DNA of 64,000 bases from Actinopolymorpha sp. NPDC004070 (GCF_040610475.1 NZ_JBEXMJ010000010.1:248001-312000), one strand, 5' to 3'. Shown: positions 42,750 to 52,439, numbered from the stretch's first letter. Made by a program: numbers and translations. The notes: generated from the letters alone by a model not told the origin.

Positions 42750-43628
42750 TCAGTTCGCCGGCAGGCGAGGTAGGCCGGCGTGGTCGGCCGCGCGGGTGAG
42801 GACGGCGTCGAGCATCGGCTCGGTGAGCTTGCCGGTGAAGGTGTTCTGCTGGCTCGGGTGGTAGGAGCCGATGAGGAGCACCTCCGGCCAGTCGGCCGCG
42901 GACCGATCCGGCGGCGCCAGCAGCACCTCCGCACCGTGACCGAACTTCGGCCGCGGGCGGGGAATCCGGTAGCCCAGCGCGGCGAGAGTACGAACGGCGG
43001 CGGTCCAGCCGTACGACCCGAGCGCGACGACCGAGCGGACCGTCGGTGCGCACAGCTCCCACTCCCTGCGCAGCCAGGGGAAGCACGCGTCGCGTTCGGC
43101 CGGCAGCGGTTTGTTCTCCGGCGGCGCACAGCGAACCGCGGCGACCACGCGGACGCCGAGCAGCCGTTGCCCGTCACCGGCGGAGACGCTCGTCGGCTGC
43201 ACCGCGAGGCCCACCCGCGCAAGTGCCGCGAAGAGCCAGTCGCCGGACCGGTCACCGGTGAAGATCCGGCCGGTACGGTTGCCGCCGTGCGCTGCGGGTG
43301 CCAGCCCCACGATCATCACGGCCGGCGCCGGATCGCCCCACCCGGCCACCGGGCGGCCCCAGTACGGCTGGCCGGCGAACGACCGGCGCGGCGAGGCGGC
43401 GACGCCCTCGCGCCACTCGACCAGGCGGGGACAGGCGCGGCACACCGACTGCCGGGCGGTGAGTTCCTCCAGGTCCGGCGCGGTGGCCGCGAGCCGCTCC
43501 ACGTCGGCGGCGTCATGTGCGACCGGTGTGTCCGTCTCGGCCGGGTCGTCGGGCCAGCCGGTGCCCGGCGGAACCGGACTGGCGAACGCCGCACCGGTCA
43601 CCGGATGCGGACGCCGCTCAGCGGTCAT
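42750..43628 (-). CDS. Uracil-DNA glycosylase, family 5 (UDGb) type
   Basis: The 292-residue protein has the [4Fe-4S] cysteine start (SVCRACPRLVEWRE), motif A GLAPAAHGGNRTGRIFTGD and motif B SYHPSQQNTFTGKL. Family 5 enzymes have Ala in motif A where other families have Asp or Asn, as here. It removes uracil, hypoxanthine or other deaminated bases from DNA, starting base-excision repair. High-GC genomes have many C-to-U events. The ATG at 43628 overlaps the end of the Ppx-type gene by 11 bases, which makes it the last gene of that operon. A longer frame start at 43718 is rejected. Confidence 0.9.
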   Translation of the reverse strand: MTAERRPHPVTGAAFASPVPPGTGWPDDPAETDTPVAHDAADVERLAATAPDLEELTARQSVCRACPRLVEWREGVAASPRRSFAGQPYWGRPVAGWGDPAPAVMIVGLAPAAHGGNRTGRIFTGDRSGDWLFAALARVGLAVQPTSVSAGDGQRLLGVRVVAAVRCAPPENKPLPAERDACFPWLRREWELCAPTVRSVVALGSYGWTAAVRTLAALGYRIPRPRPKFGHGAEVLLAPPDRSAADWPEVLLIGSYHPSQQNTFTGKLTEPMLDAVLTRAADHAGLPRLPAN

Positions 43629-45135
43629 CGGCGTCCCGACGGGATGCCCGCGACCTCGAAGCGGCACTCCACGCGATGCCGTCCAGGATGTCGTGTTCGC
43701 TGACCACGAGTTCGCCACGGGCGAGGTGGGGCGAGACCCGGGCGAGGATCCGGTCCAGGATCAGCGCGCCGGCGCCGATCACGTCCACCCGGCCCGGATG
43801 CATGAACGGCAGCGCCTTCCGCTGCGCGTGGGTCATCGACAACAGCCGGTCGGTGACCGCGTGCACCTCGGCCGCGGGGATGCGGGCGTGGTGGATCCGG
43901 TCGCGGTCGTACGCCGGCAGGTCCAGCGCCATCGCCGCCACCGTCGTCACCGTGCCGGCCAGGCCGACGAGGGTACGGGCGCGCTCCAGCGGCACCTCCC
44001 CCGCCACCTCGTCCAGGCGGCGCTCGACCTCCGCCCGGGCCTGCTCCACCTGCGCGGGCGTCGGCGGGTCGTCGGTGAGGTACCGCTCGGTGAGTCGTAC
44101 GCAGCCCATGTCGACCGAGACCGCCGCCTCCGGCCGCGCGCCGCCGAGGACGAACTCGGTGGAGCCGCCGCCGATGTCGAACACGAGGTACGGCGTCGGG
44201 ATCCGGCGCCCGGCCAACTCGCGGGTCGCGCCGGCGAAGGACAGGTCGGCCTCCTCCGCGCCGATGATCACCTCGGGCTCGACGCCGAGGATGTCTCGCA
44301 CACCCGCCACGAACTCGTCCCGGTTGCCGGCGTCACGGGAGGCCGAGGTGGCCACGAACCGCACCTGCTCCGCACCCAGCTCGCGGATCCGCTCGGCGTA
44401 CCGCTCACAGGCGGCGAACGTCCGCGCCAGGGCCTGCTCGGACAACCGGCCCGTACGGTCCACACCCTCCCCGAGGCGGACGATCTCCAGCCGGCGGTCC
44501 AGCTCGTGCAGGGCCCGCGCCCCGGTGGCCGGCTCGGTGGTGATGTCGGCGACCAGCAGCCGGATGGAGTTGGTGCCGCAGTCGACGGCGGCCACGCGTA
44601 CCGGCGGGTCGATCTCGACACAACGCCCCTCCGCCGCCCAGTCGGGCAGCAGCGCCAGCGCCTCGTCCCCGAGCGGGTTCACTCCCGGCCCGGCCGCGAG
44701 CGCGTGGCCGACCAGCGAGTGCAGGCACTTCACCCGGTCGGGCATGCCGCCTGCGGAGATCCCGGCGATCTCGGGTACGTGGCCGAGCCGCTCGCGGGCG
44801 GTGAGGTAGTGCTCGTGGGCGCGCCGGTAGGCGGCTGCCAGGTCGGGGTCGGTGGTCAGCCGTTCGGTCCACTCCCGCATCAGTCCGCTCGCCTCCAGTC
44901 GGCCGATCTCGGCGGCCAGACGCGGGCAGGTGAGATAGAAGGTGGTCGGGAACGGCGTACCGTCGGGCAGCCGCGGCTCGGTCTCCACGACGTCCGGCAA
45001 CCCGCAGCGGCACCGGTGCGCGACTCCGTGCACGCCACGGGCCGGCCGGCCGAGCTGGGCGCTGACCGCGGCCACGTCGGCGGCGGCCACTGGATCCCCG
45101 GAGTCGGCAGGGTCCTCGGGCTCGGGTGCGGTCAT
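43618..45135 (-). CDS. Fused DUF501 and exopolyphosphatase (Ppx/GppA) protein
   Basis: The 505-residue protein joins two proteins that are usually separate neighbours. Residues 1-170 are DUF501 (ARGVHGVAHRCRCGLPDVVE, then TFYLTCPRLAAEIGRLE and GMPDRVKCLHSLVGHALAAG). From about 178 the Ppx/GppA domain begins (VAAVDCGTNSIRLLVAD), with FDIGGGSTEFVLG and GLAGTVTTVAAMAL. Ppx hydrolyses polyphosphate or pppGpp. No stop lies at the junction (LLPDWAAEGRCVEIDPPVR). A GTG near 44596 could still start a separate Ppx internally. The ATG at 45135 overlaps the ftsB stop in ATGA. Confidence 0.86.
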   Translation of the reverse strand: MTAPEPEDPADSGDPVAAADVAAVSAQLGRPARGVHGVAHRCRCGLPDVVETEPRLPDGTPFPTTFYLTCPRLAAEIGRLEASGLMREWTERLTTDPDLAAAYRRAHEHYLTARERLGHVPEIAGISAGGMPDRVKCLHSLVGHALAAGPGVNPLGDEALALLPDWAAEGRCVEIDPPVRVAAVDCGTNSIRLLVADITTEPATGARALHELDRRLEIVRLGEGVDRTGRLSEQALARTFAACERYAERIRELGAEQVRFVATSASRDAGNRDEFVAGVRDILGVEPEVIIGAEEADLSFAGATRELAGRRIPTPYLVFDIGGGSTEFVLGGARPEAAVSVDMGCVRLTERYLTDDPPTPAQVEQARAEVERRLDEVAGEVPLERARTLVGLAGTVTTVAAMALDLPAYDRDRIHHARIPAAEVHAVTDRLLSMTHAQRKALPFMHPGRVDVIGAGALILDRILARVSPHLARGELVVSEHDILDGIAWSAASRSRASRRDADDR

Positions 45136-45899
45136 CGGTTCGGTCGCGGCGTCTGGGTGGGGCTGGGGTCGATGGTCTTCGGCGGCTCGTGCTTCGGCGT
45201 GCTGGGTGTCCTGCCGACGGGCGTCGTCGTCGGCTGCACACCCGACCGCTCGACGCTCCCCCACAGGCTGGACCACCAGGCCTGCTGGGGCCCGGTGGGG
45301 ACGGCTGCCGCACCGGCGACGGCCGGCGCCTTCGCGACCGAGCCGTCCTCGCCGACCACGACGTAGCCGGTCTCGCCCGGCTTCACCCAGCGCAGGCGCT
45401 CGCGGGCCTGCGCCTCGACGTACGCCGGGTCGTGCCAGCGCCGCAGCTCCTTCTCCAGGGAGGCCACGCGGTCGGTACGCCGGGTCTCCTCGGTACGCAG
45501 CGCGGCGATCTGGCTGCGTTGTTCGACCCAGGCCCGCAGGCTGGACGCGTAGGAGATGACCAGCGCCGCGATCACGAGAGCCAGGATCGCCGCCCGGCCG
45601 GTGACGTTGGCGTTGCGCCGCGAGGTGGGCTTGGCGGTGTCGGGCCGGCCGGGGTCGCGGCGAGCGTTCGGCACCGTGCCGGTGGTGGCCCGGGCCACCC
45701 CGGGCCGGACCGCCGCCTCCGGACGCGCCTCGCCCCGGCCGGCCGTACGGGTCGGGCCGGCCCCGGCGGAGCGGCGGGTGGTCCGGGAAGAACCCGCACC
45801 ACCCCGCGCGCCACGTCCGGAAGCGCCGGGCTTGGCCCGGCCAGGACCCTGCCCGCGACCTGCGGGCCGGGCGTTGCGACCACCCCGTGCGTCGCTCAC
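45132..45899 (-). CDS. FtsB/DivIC family septum formation initiator
   Basis: The 255-residue protein has a very long basic, Gly/Arg/Ala-rich cytoplasmic N-terminus (about 100 residues), one membrane helix (AAILALVIAALVISYA), and an external coiled coil (RAWVEQRSQIAALRTEETRR and so on) ending in a conserved WHDPAYVEAQARERLRWVKPGE region, read here in two parts. It is a divisome protein that with FtsL and FtsQ activates septal wall synthesis. The Pro/Thr-rich tail is unusual. The GTG at 45899 is five bases from the eno stop, so the two are co-transcribed. Confidence 0.88.
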   Translation of the reverse strand: MSDARGGRNARPAGRGQGPGRAKPGASGRGARGGAGSSRTTRRSAGAGPTRTAGRGEARPEAAVRPGVARATTGTVPNARRDPGRPDTAKPTSRRNANVTGRAAILALVIAALVISYASSLRAWVEQRSQIAALRTEETRRTDRVASLEKELRRWHDPAYVEAQARERLRWVKPGETGYVVVGEDGSVAKAPAVAGAAAVPTGPQQAWWSSLWGSVERSGVQPTTTPVGRTPSTPKHEPPKTIDPSPTQTPRPNR

Positions 45900-45904
45900 C
45901 GGAC

Positions 45905-47218
<1,314 letters not shown>

Positions 47219-47294
47219 TCATGGACCCCCCGAGCCTAGCGGCGCCGCCTGTGCGTACGGCGAACCGACCCGCGCACCACCCGGATCCTGGAGA

Positions 47295-48356
47295 TCAACG
47301 GGTGCGCTCGGCGGCGCGAACGGCGTCGACGTAGCGCCGGCAGGCGTCGCGCAACGCCTGCTCGGGATCGAGGTCCGCGGACCGCGCGCGGTCGACCAGG
47401 GCCAGCAACGCGGCGCCGAGCCGGTCGGCGTCGAGGCGTTCGGTCCCGGCCGTGGGGTCGCCGGCGACCTCGGAGAGTACGGCCGGATCGGGCCCGTCGA
47501 CCCGGACACCCGACCGTGCCGTACGCCCGAGCAGCTTGTCGGCGAGCGTCAGCGCGGGCAGGGCCAGCGGCACGCCCTCGACCGCGGAGGTGCGTTGTTT
47601 CTCCTCGGCCTTCAGCTGGTCCCAGACGTTCTCCACCTCCGCCGCCGTCGACTCAGCGGTCCCGGACGGGCCACCCGCGGCGGGGCCGAAGACGTGCGGG
47701 TTACGCCGGATCAGCTTTTCCACCAGGTCGGCGGTGACGTCGTCGATGGAGAACGGCGTCTCCGCGTCCTCCTCGGCCAGCCTGGCGTGGAACACCACCT
47801 GGAACAGCAGGTCGCCGAGCTCCTCGCGCAGATGCTGCCGGCCGCCGGCCTCGATCGCCTCGACGGTTTCGTACGACTCCTCCACGAGGTACCGCACCAG
47901 CGACCGGTGAGTTTGGTCGCGCACCCACGGGCAGCGGTCGCGCAGCTGGTCCATCACCGACACCAGGTCCAGCAGCCGGGCACCTGGCAGGTCGTAGGAG
48001 GCGGGCACCACCTCCAGGGCGGGCAGGCCCCGCGTGCCCGACTCGGCGGCGGTGGCCAGCAGGTGGCCGAGTGCCCGGCCGAGCGCCGGGTCGCCGTCGT
48101 CGGAGGCCAGCCACACCACCTCGGCGCCGGCGCGAGCCCTGGTCACGAGGAGGTCGGCCAGCTCGCCGGGCGCGAGCGGATCGGCCACGACGGCGACCCG
48201 TATCCCGGCAGCCTCGACCGGCGCGCGCTGCGGGTGGTCGGCGTCGCCGGTGAGCACCTCGTCGGCCGAGCGCAGCAGCTCCCAGGCCGGCCAGGTGAGC
48301 AGGCCCGGCGCCACCCGCGGGCTGGTCAGCAGCAGGGCGACACGACCGGCCGTCAT
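47295..48356 (-). CDS. mazG: Nucleoside triphosphate pyrophosphohydrolase
   Basis: The 353-residue protein has a N-terminal extension (about 120 residues) typical of actinobacterial MazG and a MazG domain with WVRDQTHRSLVRYLVEESYE, LREELGDLLFQVVFHARLAE and IRRNPHVFG, giving the EExxE and ExxD metal sites. It hydrolyses NTPs and dNTPs, including oxidised ones, and affects the (p)ppGpp response in some bacteria. The ATG at 48356 begins the extension; a longer frame to 48440 is rejected because it covers the end of the lipoprotein gene. It lies in the conserved mfd-mazG-surA-eno region, but mfd is here 8 kb away. Confidence 0.9.
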   Translation of the reverse strand: MTAGRVALLLTSPRVAPGLLTWPAWELLRSADEVLTGDADHPQRAPVEAAGIRVAVVADPLAPGELADLLVTRARAGAEVVWLASDDGDPALGRALGHLLATAAESGTRGLPALEVVPASYDLPGARLLDLVSVMDQLRDRCPWVRDQTHRSLVRYLVEESYETVEAIEAGGRQHLREELGDLLFQVVFHARLAEEDAETPFSIDDVTADLVEKLIRRNPHVFGPAAGGPSGTAESTAAEVENVWDQLKAEEKQRTSAVEGVPLALPALTLADKLLGRTARSGVRVDGPDPAVLSEVAGDPTAGTERLDADRLGAALLALVDRARSADLDPEQALRDACRRYVDAVRAAERTR

Positions 48357-48375
48357 CTGCGGGGCCACCGTGGGA

Positions 48376-48990
48376 TCAGGGCATCTGGGGTACGGCAGGA
48401 GCCTCGGGCGCGGTCGGCTCCGGGGTGACGAGCTGGCCACCCGGCTTCACCGCCGAACCCGTCCAGGTGCCGTAGCGCGGGTTGACCTTGACCCCGACCT
48501 GCTCGGCGGTCCTGGACATCTCCCGCCCGACCAGCTGGTCGGCCTTGGCCTGCTCCTGCTGGCTGGAGGGCTCCCGGCCGAGCAGCTTGGTGTTGAGGCC
48601 GCGGCGCAGGACGACCCACCGCGCGAAGCCGTCCAGCATGTCCGGCGGGATCACCACACGCTGCGCCTTGATCTGCGACTTGACCTCGTCGATGTCGGCC
48701 TGGCTGGCACTCACACCCGACCGCCTGGCGGTGGGAACGATCAGCTCGTCGTCGACGAGCTGCTGGAGCAGGTCGCTCTGCAGCTTGGTCGACTCGGAGT
48801 CGCCGAGATCGGACCGCCCGGCCTTGGCCAGGATGTCGCGCGACTGCTTCTGGAGGTAGGACACAGAGATCGTCCGGTCACCGACCTGGGCCGCGGCTCC
48901 GGGGTTGGAGACCGCGCCACAGCCGGACAGCGCCAGCCCGGCGACCAGAGCGACAGCGGCGACTCGACCAGCGTGCCTTCGACCGACCAC
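48376..48990 (-). CDS. SurA N-terminal domain lipoprotein
   Basis: The 204-residue protein has a lipoprotein signal with lipobox LSGC (VAAVALVAGLALSGCGAV). A SurA/PrsA-like N-domain follows (AAQVGDRTISVSYLQKQSRD, LLQQLVDDELIVPTARRSGV). No peptidyl-prolyl isomerase domain is seen. It is likely a chaperone for secreted proteins at the outside of the membrane, as for actinobacterial genes between mazG and mfd. The GTG at 48990 follows AGAGG. It ends 19 bases before mazG. Confidence 0.85.
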   Translation of the reverse strand: MVGRRHAGRVAAVALVAGLALSGCGAVSNPGAAAQVGDRTISVSYLQKQSRDILAKAGRSDLGDSESTKLQSDLLQQLVDDELIVPTARRSGVSASQADIDEVKSQIKAQRVVIPPDMLDGFARWVVLRRGLNTKLLGREPSSQQEQAKADQLVGREMSRTAEQVGVKVNPRYGTWTGSAVKPGGQLVTPEPTAPEAPAVPQMP

Positions 48991-49095
48991 GGGACCTCTT
49001 CTCGCACGTTCGCAACGGATACCAGCCACGTCGCACCCGATCGTACGCAGCCCGTTCCGGCGGCGGCCCGACGGGCCGGACCCTACTCTCGTCCC

Positions 49096-50487
49096 ATGTC
49101 CGGCCCCATCTCCGAACGAACCGGCCCAGCCGGAACCGGCCCAGCAGGAACCAGCACGGTCAGGTTCCGGGCGGGGCTCGCCGTCGCCGGGCTGTTCGTT
49201 GTCGCCGGCTGTGCGGCGGCGTTCCTCGTCAGCCCCTTCGTCAGCGTCCCGGCGGGCGTGGCCTCCGGCGGGCTGGCCGGACTGCTGGTGGCCGGGCCGG
49301 CGCACCGGGCCGCCCTGGTGCCGGTCGCCGTCGCCGCCGCGCTCGTCTCCCTCGCCGCCACGCTCCTCATCCCGGAGTCGCTGCCGCCGAGCGTCCAGTG
49401 GTTCGGGCTGTTCGAACTGGCCGGGCTGCTGTGGCTGATCGTCCTGGTGGTCCGGCTCGCACCGGCCCGGCAGGCGTTCGCTGTCGGGCTGCTCGCCTCG
49501 GCCGCGCAGGCGACGATGATCCTGCGCGCGGTGCACGGCTTGTCCCTGCTGGACCAGGTGGGGTCGGTCGGCTTCTGGGCGCTGGGCGCGGTGTGCTCGG
49601 CGCTCGGCGGGGGTTACCTGCGGTCGCTGGACAGCACCCGCGAGCGGGCTGTTCGCGAGGCTCGCCGGACGCAGCGGCTGGCGCTGGCCCGCGACCTGCA
49701 CGACTTCGTCGCACACGACATCAGCGGCATCGTGGTCCAGGCGCAGGCCGCGCGGGCGGTGGCGGCACAGCGGCCGGAGGCGGTCCTCGACGCGCTCGCG
49801 CGGATCGAGGAGGCGGGGCTCGCGGCGCTGTCCTCGATGGACCGGACGGTGCACATGCTGCACGACCTCGACGAGGGCTCCCCCACGGATTCGGCCGAGG
49901 GCCCGGAGTCGTCGTACGCCCAGGACGCCGGCCGGGCGCCCGCGCCGGGCGTCGGTGACCTGCCCGAACTCCTCGGCCGGTTCACAGCCGGCGGCTCCGG
50001 GCCGGTCCGGCTGCACCTGCCGCCCGACCTGGCTGCCGCGGTCCCCCGCGAGATCGGCTCCACCGTCCACCGGGTGGTGGTGGAGGCGCTGACGAACGTA
50101 CGCCGGCACGCACCGCTGGACTCCGCCGTCACCGTCACGCTCGCCAGGAGCGACGGCGCCGGCGACCACGACAGCCCGACGCTGACCGTGGAGATCACCA
50201 ACCAGCCGGGCGATCCGGACCGTACGGACACGCCGGTCGACGGCGGCGACCGCCGGGGCGGCCTCGGCCTGGTCGGCCTGAGCGAACGGGTCCAGGCCCT
50301 CGGCGGCACGCTGACCGCGGGCCCGTACGGCCGGGCGGGATGGCGTACGACCGCGGTCCTCCCGCTGGCGTCCGGGGGCACCGACCGAACCGGCCGCACC
50401 GGCCGAACCGACCGCACCGGCCGAACCGACCGAGCCGGCCGAACCGACCGCCTGGGTGACCTGGGCGGCGACACGATGAAACGATGA
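49096..50487 (+). CDS. Sensor histidine kinase (HisKA_3 / NarL-type)
   Basis: The 463-residue membrane protein has four to six hydrophobic N-terminal helices with little outside, then a HisKA_3 domain with the phosphorylated His in ARDLHDFVAHDISGI (about residue 201), and a HATPase region (ALTNVRRHAPLDSAV and RGGLGLVGLSERVQALGG). The signal is unknown. It ends with a low-complexity RTGRT tail encoded by repeats. The ATG at 49096 lies at the front of the first helix region. Its TGA overlaps the start of the response regulator in ATGA, so the pair is co-translated. Confidence 0.9.
   Translation: MSGPISERTGPAGTGPAGTSTVRFRAGLAVAGLFVVAGCAAAFLVSPFVSVPAGVASGGLAGLLVAGPAHRAALVPVAVAAALVSLAATLLIPESLPPSVQWFGLFELAGLLWLIVLVVRLAPARQAFAVGLLASAAQATMILRAVHGLSLLDQVGSVGFWALGAVCSALGGGYLRSLDSTRERAVREARRTQRLALARDLHDFVAHDISGIVVQAQAARAVAAQRPEAVLDALARIEEAGLAALSSMDRTVHMLHDLDEGSPTDSAEGPESSYAQDAGRAPAPGVGDLPELLGRFTAGGSGPVRLHLPPDLAAAVPREIGSTVHRVVVEALTNVRRHAPLDSAVTVTLARSDGAGDHDSPTLTVEITNQPGDPDRTDTPVDGGDRRGGLGLVGLSERVQALGGTLTAGPYGRAGWRTTAVLPLASGGTDRTGRTGRTDRTGRTDRAGRTDRLGDLGGDTMKR
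50380..50450 (+). repeat. Degenerate tandem repeat in the histidine kinase tail
   Basis: Short units of the kind CCGACCGAACCGG and CCGCACCGG alternate over about 70 bp and encode Arg-Thr-Gly and Arg-Thr-Asp repeats. Confidence 0.7.
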
Positions 50488-51146
50488 TCGACGTGGCCAC
50501 CCGGATTCTCATCGCCGACGACCAGGAGAACATCCGCAGCGGCTTCCGGCTGATCCTGGACTCCCAGCCGGACATGCAGGTCGTCGCCGAGGCCGCGGAC
50601 GGCGTCTCGGCGCTGGAGCAGGCCCGGCACCTGCGCCCGGACGTCGTGGTCGCCGACATCCGGATGCCGCGGCTGGACGGCCTGGAACTCACCCGGGCGC
50701 TGGCCGGGCCGGACGTCGCGGACCCGCTGCGGGTGGTGGTGGTGACGACGTTCGACCTGGACGAGTACGCCCACACCGCGCTCGCGTACGGCGCCTGCGG
50801 GTTCCTGCTCAAGCGGGCCGGCCCGACGCTGCTGGTCGAGGCGGTGCGCGCGGCGATGGCCGGCGACACGCTGATCAGTCCGTCGGTCACGGTCCGCCTG
50901 CTGCGTCACGTCACCCAGCAGCGGCGTACCCGCACCGCTCCCCCGGTCGAGCCGCTGACCGACCGGGAGGTGGAGGTGGCCAGGCTGGTCGCCGCCGGCA
51001 AGACGAACGCCGAGATCGGCGCCGACCTGTTCATCTCCGCGGGCACGACCAAGACCCACACCGCGAACATCCAGCGGAAGCTGGGAGTACGCAACCGCGT
51101 CGGGATCGCCGCGTGGGTCTGGGAGTCAGGCGAAACGATCCCCTGA
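50484..51146 (+). CDS. LuxR/NarL family response regulator
   Basis: The 220-residue protein has a receiver domain (ILIADDQENIRSGFRLIL, phosphorylated Asp in VVVADIRMPRLDG, Lys in GFLLKRAGP) and a C-terminal LuxR helix-turn-helix (LTDREVEVARLVAAGKTNAEI, read in parts, and FISAGTTKTHTANIQRKLGV). It is the partner of the kinase ending at 50487; the 4-base overlap fixes its start. Targets are unknown. It converges on the ArsR gene, 20 bp away. Confidence 0.93.
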   Translation: MIDVATRILIADDQENIRSGFRLILDSQPDMQVVAEAADGVSALEQARHLRPDVVVADIRMPRLDGLELTRALAGPDVADPLRVVVVTTFDLDEYAHTALAYGACGFLLKRAGPTLLVEAVRAAMAGDTLISPSVTVRLLRHVTQQRRTRTAPPVEPLTDREVEVARLVAAGKTNAEIGADLFISAGTTKTHTANIQRKLGVRNRVGIAAWVWESGETIP

Positions 51147-51165
51147 GAGTGGCGGCGAACCCGTC

Positions 51166-51561
51166 TCAGGTGCGGCGCGGATGGCGTGGCGTCGGCGGGT
51201 CCGGCGCCAGCGAGCCGTCCGGGGCGATGTGCTCGAAGATCTGGTCCACCAGGGTGAGGACGTGTGGGTCCTCCACCGCGTAGATCTGCCGCCGGCCCTC
51301 CCGGTGCGCCGTCACCAGACCGGCCAGCCGAAGCTTGGCCAGGTGCTGGCTGACCGCGGCGACGTTGGCGCCGGTGCTCTCCGCGAGCGTGCCGACGTCG
51401 TACTCGTGCCGGGCAAGCAGCCACACCAGGTGCAGCCGGGTGGGTGAGGACAGCAGGTCGAACGTCTCCGCCGCCGCTCGTAGCTGCGGTCCGGACGGCA
51501 CCTGCAGCCCGGTCGGCTCTGAGGACCCGGTCTGCGCGGGCGGATCGGCTGGATTGACCAT
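51166..51561 (-). CDS. ArsR/SmtB family metal-sensor-type regulator
   Basis: The 131-residue protein has the ArsR winged helix (LLSSPTRLHLVWLLARHEYD, then TGANVAAVSQHLAKLRLAGL and HREGRRQIYAVED). The last helix has DPHVLTLVDQIFEH, giving the Asp-x-His and a His 11 residues on, as in the alpha-5 metal site of CzrA/NmtR-type sensors; the fourth His of that site is a Pro. There are no cysteines. It is divergent from a Mn2+-riboswitch exporter gene, so a role in metal control is plausible. The ATG at 51561 is the clear start. Confidence 0.85.
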   Translation of the reverse strand: MVNPADPPAQTGSSEPTGLQVPSGPQLRAAAETFDLLSSPTRLHLVWLLARHEYDVGTLAESTGANVAAVSQHLAKLRLAGLVTAHREGRRQIYAVEDPHVLTLVDQIFEHIAPDGSLAPDPPTPRHPRRT

Positions 51562-51636
51562 GACGCCGCCGATTCTTCCGTATCCGCGAGGTGAGCGGAA
51601 CGGCCGCATGTGAGGTGGCCCACAATAGTTCGTCAC

Positions 51637-51644
51637 TTGCGCAA
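51637..51644. promoter_or_regulatory. Possible ArsR operator (TTGCGCAA)
   Basis: An 8-bp palindrome lies five bases from the -35 box of the divergent exporter gene and 76 bp from the ArsR start. Short TTGCnCAA-type cores occur in operators of metal-sensing ArsR proteins. It could repress both genes, but the flanks do not extend the symmetry. Confidence 0.35.
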
Positions 51645-51648
51645 CTGG

Positions 51649-51677
51649 TTGACAATCGAGCCGGTCCGCGCCATGCT
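51649..51677 (+). promoter_or_regulatory. Promoter of the Mn2+ riboswitch transcript
   Basis: A perfect TTGACA at 51649-51654 is followed after 17 bp by CATGCT (51672-51677), close to a -10 box. Transcription would begin near 51684, at the first base pairs of the riboswitch. Confidence 0.65.
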
Positions 51678-51685
51678 GTACGACG

Positions 51686-51782
51686 CGAAGGGGAGTAGCC
51701 CCCAATGCCGCGGTCGACACGCTGGCAGCCGCCTCGCGCGGCGCCCGGCCCGGCAGCCTCCATCAGGCGGGCGAGACCTTCG
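51686..51782 (+). ncRNA. yybP-ykoY (Mn2+-sensing) riboswitch
   Basis: The two conserved elements of the yybP-ykoY aptamer are present: CGAAGGGGAGTAGCC at 51686-51700, and GCGAGACCTTCG at 51771-51782. The P1 helix forms from CGAAGG (51686-51691) and CCTTCG (51777-51782). The variable arm lies between. It is 70 bp upstream of a TMEM165/GDT1 gene, a family known to follow this riboswitch. Mn2+ binding should turn on the exporter; the expression platform lies at about 51783-51845. Confidence 0.85.
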
Positions 51783-51851
51783 ACCAGGCGAAACGCCCGG
51801 GTCGAGGTCGCGCATCCCTCGGTCCGGCCTGATCGAGGAGCGACACTTCCC

Positions 51852-52439
51852 ATGGATGCCCTGACGGCCAGCTTCTTCCTGAGCTTCGGCGTCATCTTCG
51901 TGGCCGAGCTGGGCGACAAGTCCCAGCTGATGGCCCTGACCTTCGCCACCCGCTACCGCGCGCTCCCCGTACTCGTCGGGATCACCCTCGCGACCGCGGT
52001 GGTGCACGCGGTGTCGGTGGGCGTGGGCTACAGCCTCGGCGAAACCATCCCCACCGCATGGATCTCGCTGGTGGCCGCGCTGGCGTTCTTCGGCTTCGCC
52101 GGATGGACGCTGCGCGGCGACAGCCTCTCCGAGGACGAGGAGCAGAAGGCCCGCCGGGCGAAGCGGTCCGCGGTCGTCGCGGTCTCCCTCGCGTTCTTCC
52201 TCGCCGAGCTCGGCGACAAGACGATGCTCGCCACGATCACCCTGGCCACCCAGCACGGCTGGCTGGGCACCTGGCTCGGGTCGACCGTCGGAATGGTGGT
52301 CGCCGACGCCATCGCCATCGTGATCGGCCAGCAGCTCGGCCGGCGACTGCCCGAACGCGCGATCCGGTACGGCGCCTCGGCCCTGTTCGCCGTCTTCGGC
52401 GTCTGGCTGCTGGTCGAGGTGATCATCCAACTGCGCTGA
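51852..52439 (+). CDS. TMEM165/GDT1 family (UPF0016) cation transporter, Mn2+ exporter-like
   Basis: The 195-residue protein has six hydrophobic helices in two repeats, each with an E-x-G-D-K-[ST] motif: ELGDKSQ near residue 18 and ELGDKTM near 121. These acidic motifs bind and move Mn2+ or Ca2+, probably against protons. Bacterial members under the yybP-ykoY riboswitch export Mn2+. The ATG at 51852 follows GAGGAG. An upstream frame extension covers the riboswitch and is not coding. A terminator lies after the stop. Confidence 0.93.
   Translation: MDALTASFFLSFGVIFVAELGDKSQLMALTFATRYRALPVLVGITLATAVVHAVSVGVGYSLGETIPTAWISLVAALAFFGFAGWTLRGDSLSEDEEQKARRAKRSAVVAVSLAFFLAELGDKTMLATITLATQHGWLGTWLGSTVGMVVADAIAIVIGQQLGRRLPERAIRYGASALFAVFGVWLLVEVIIQLR

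Noticed and set aside
43639..43720. UDG start at 43718
   Set aside because: The extension is a frame inside the Ppx gene; the ATG at 43628 begins the conserved protein.
43111..45366. Long plus-strand open frame opposite the UDG and Ppx genes
   Set aside because: Antisense shadow with biased composition; the minus-strand genes have full motifs.
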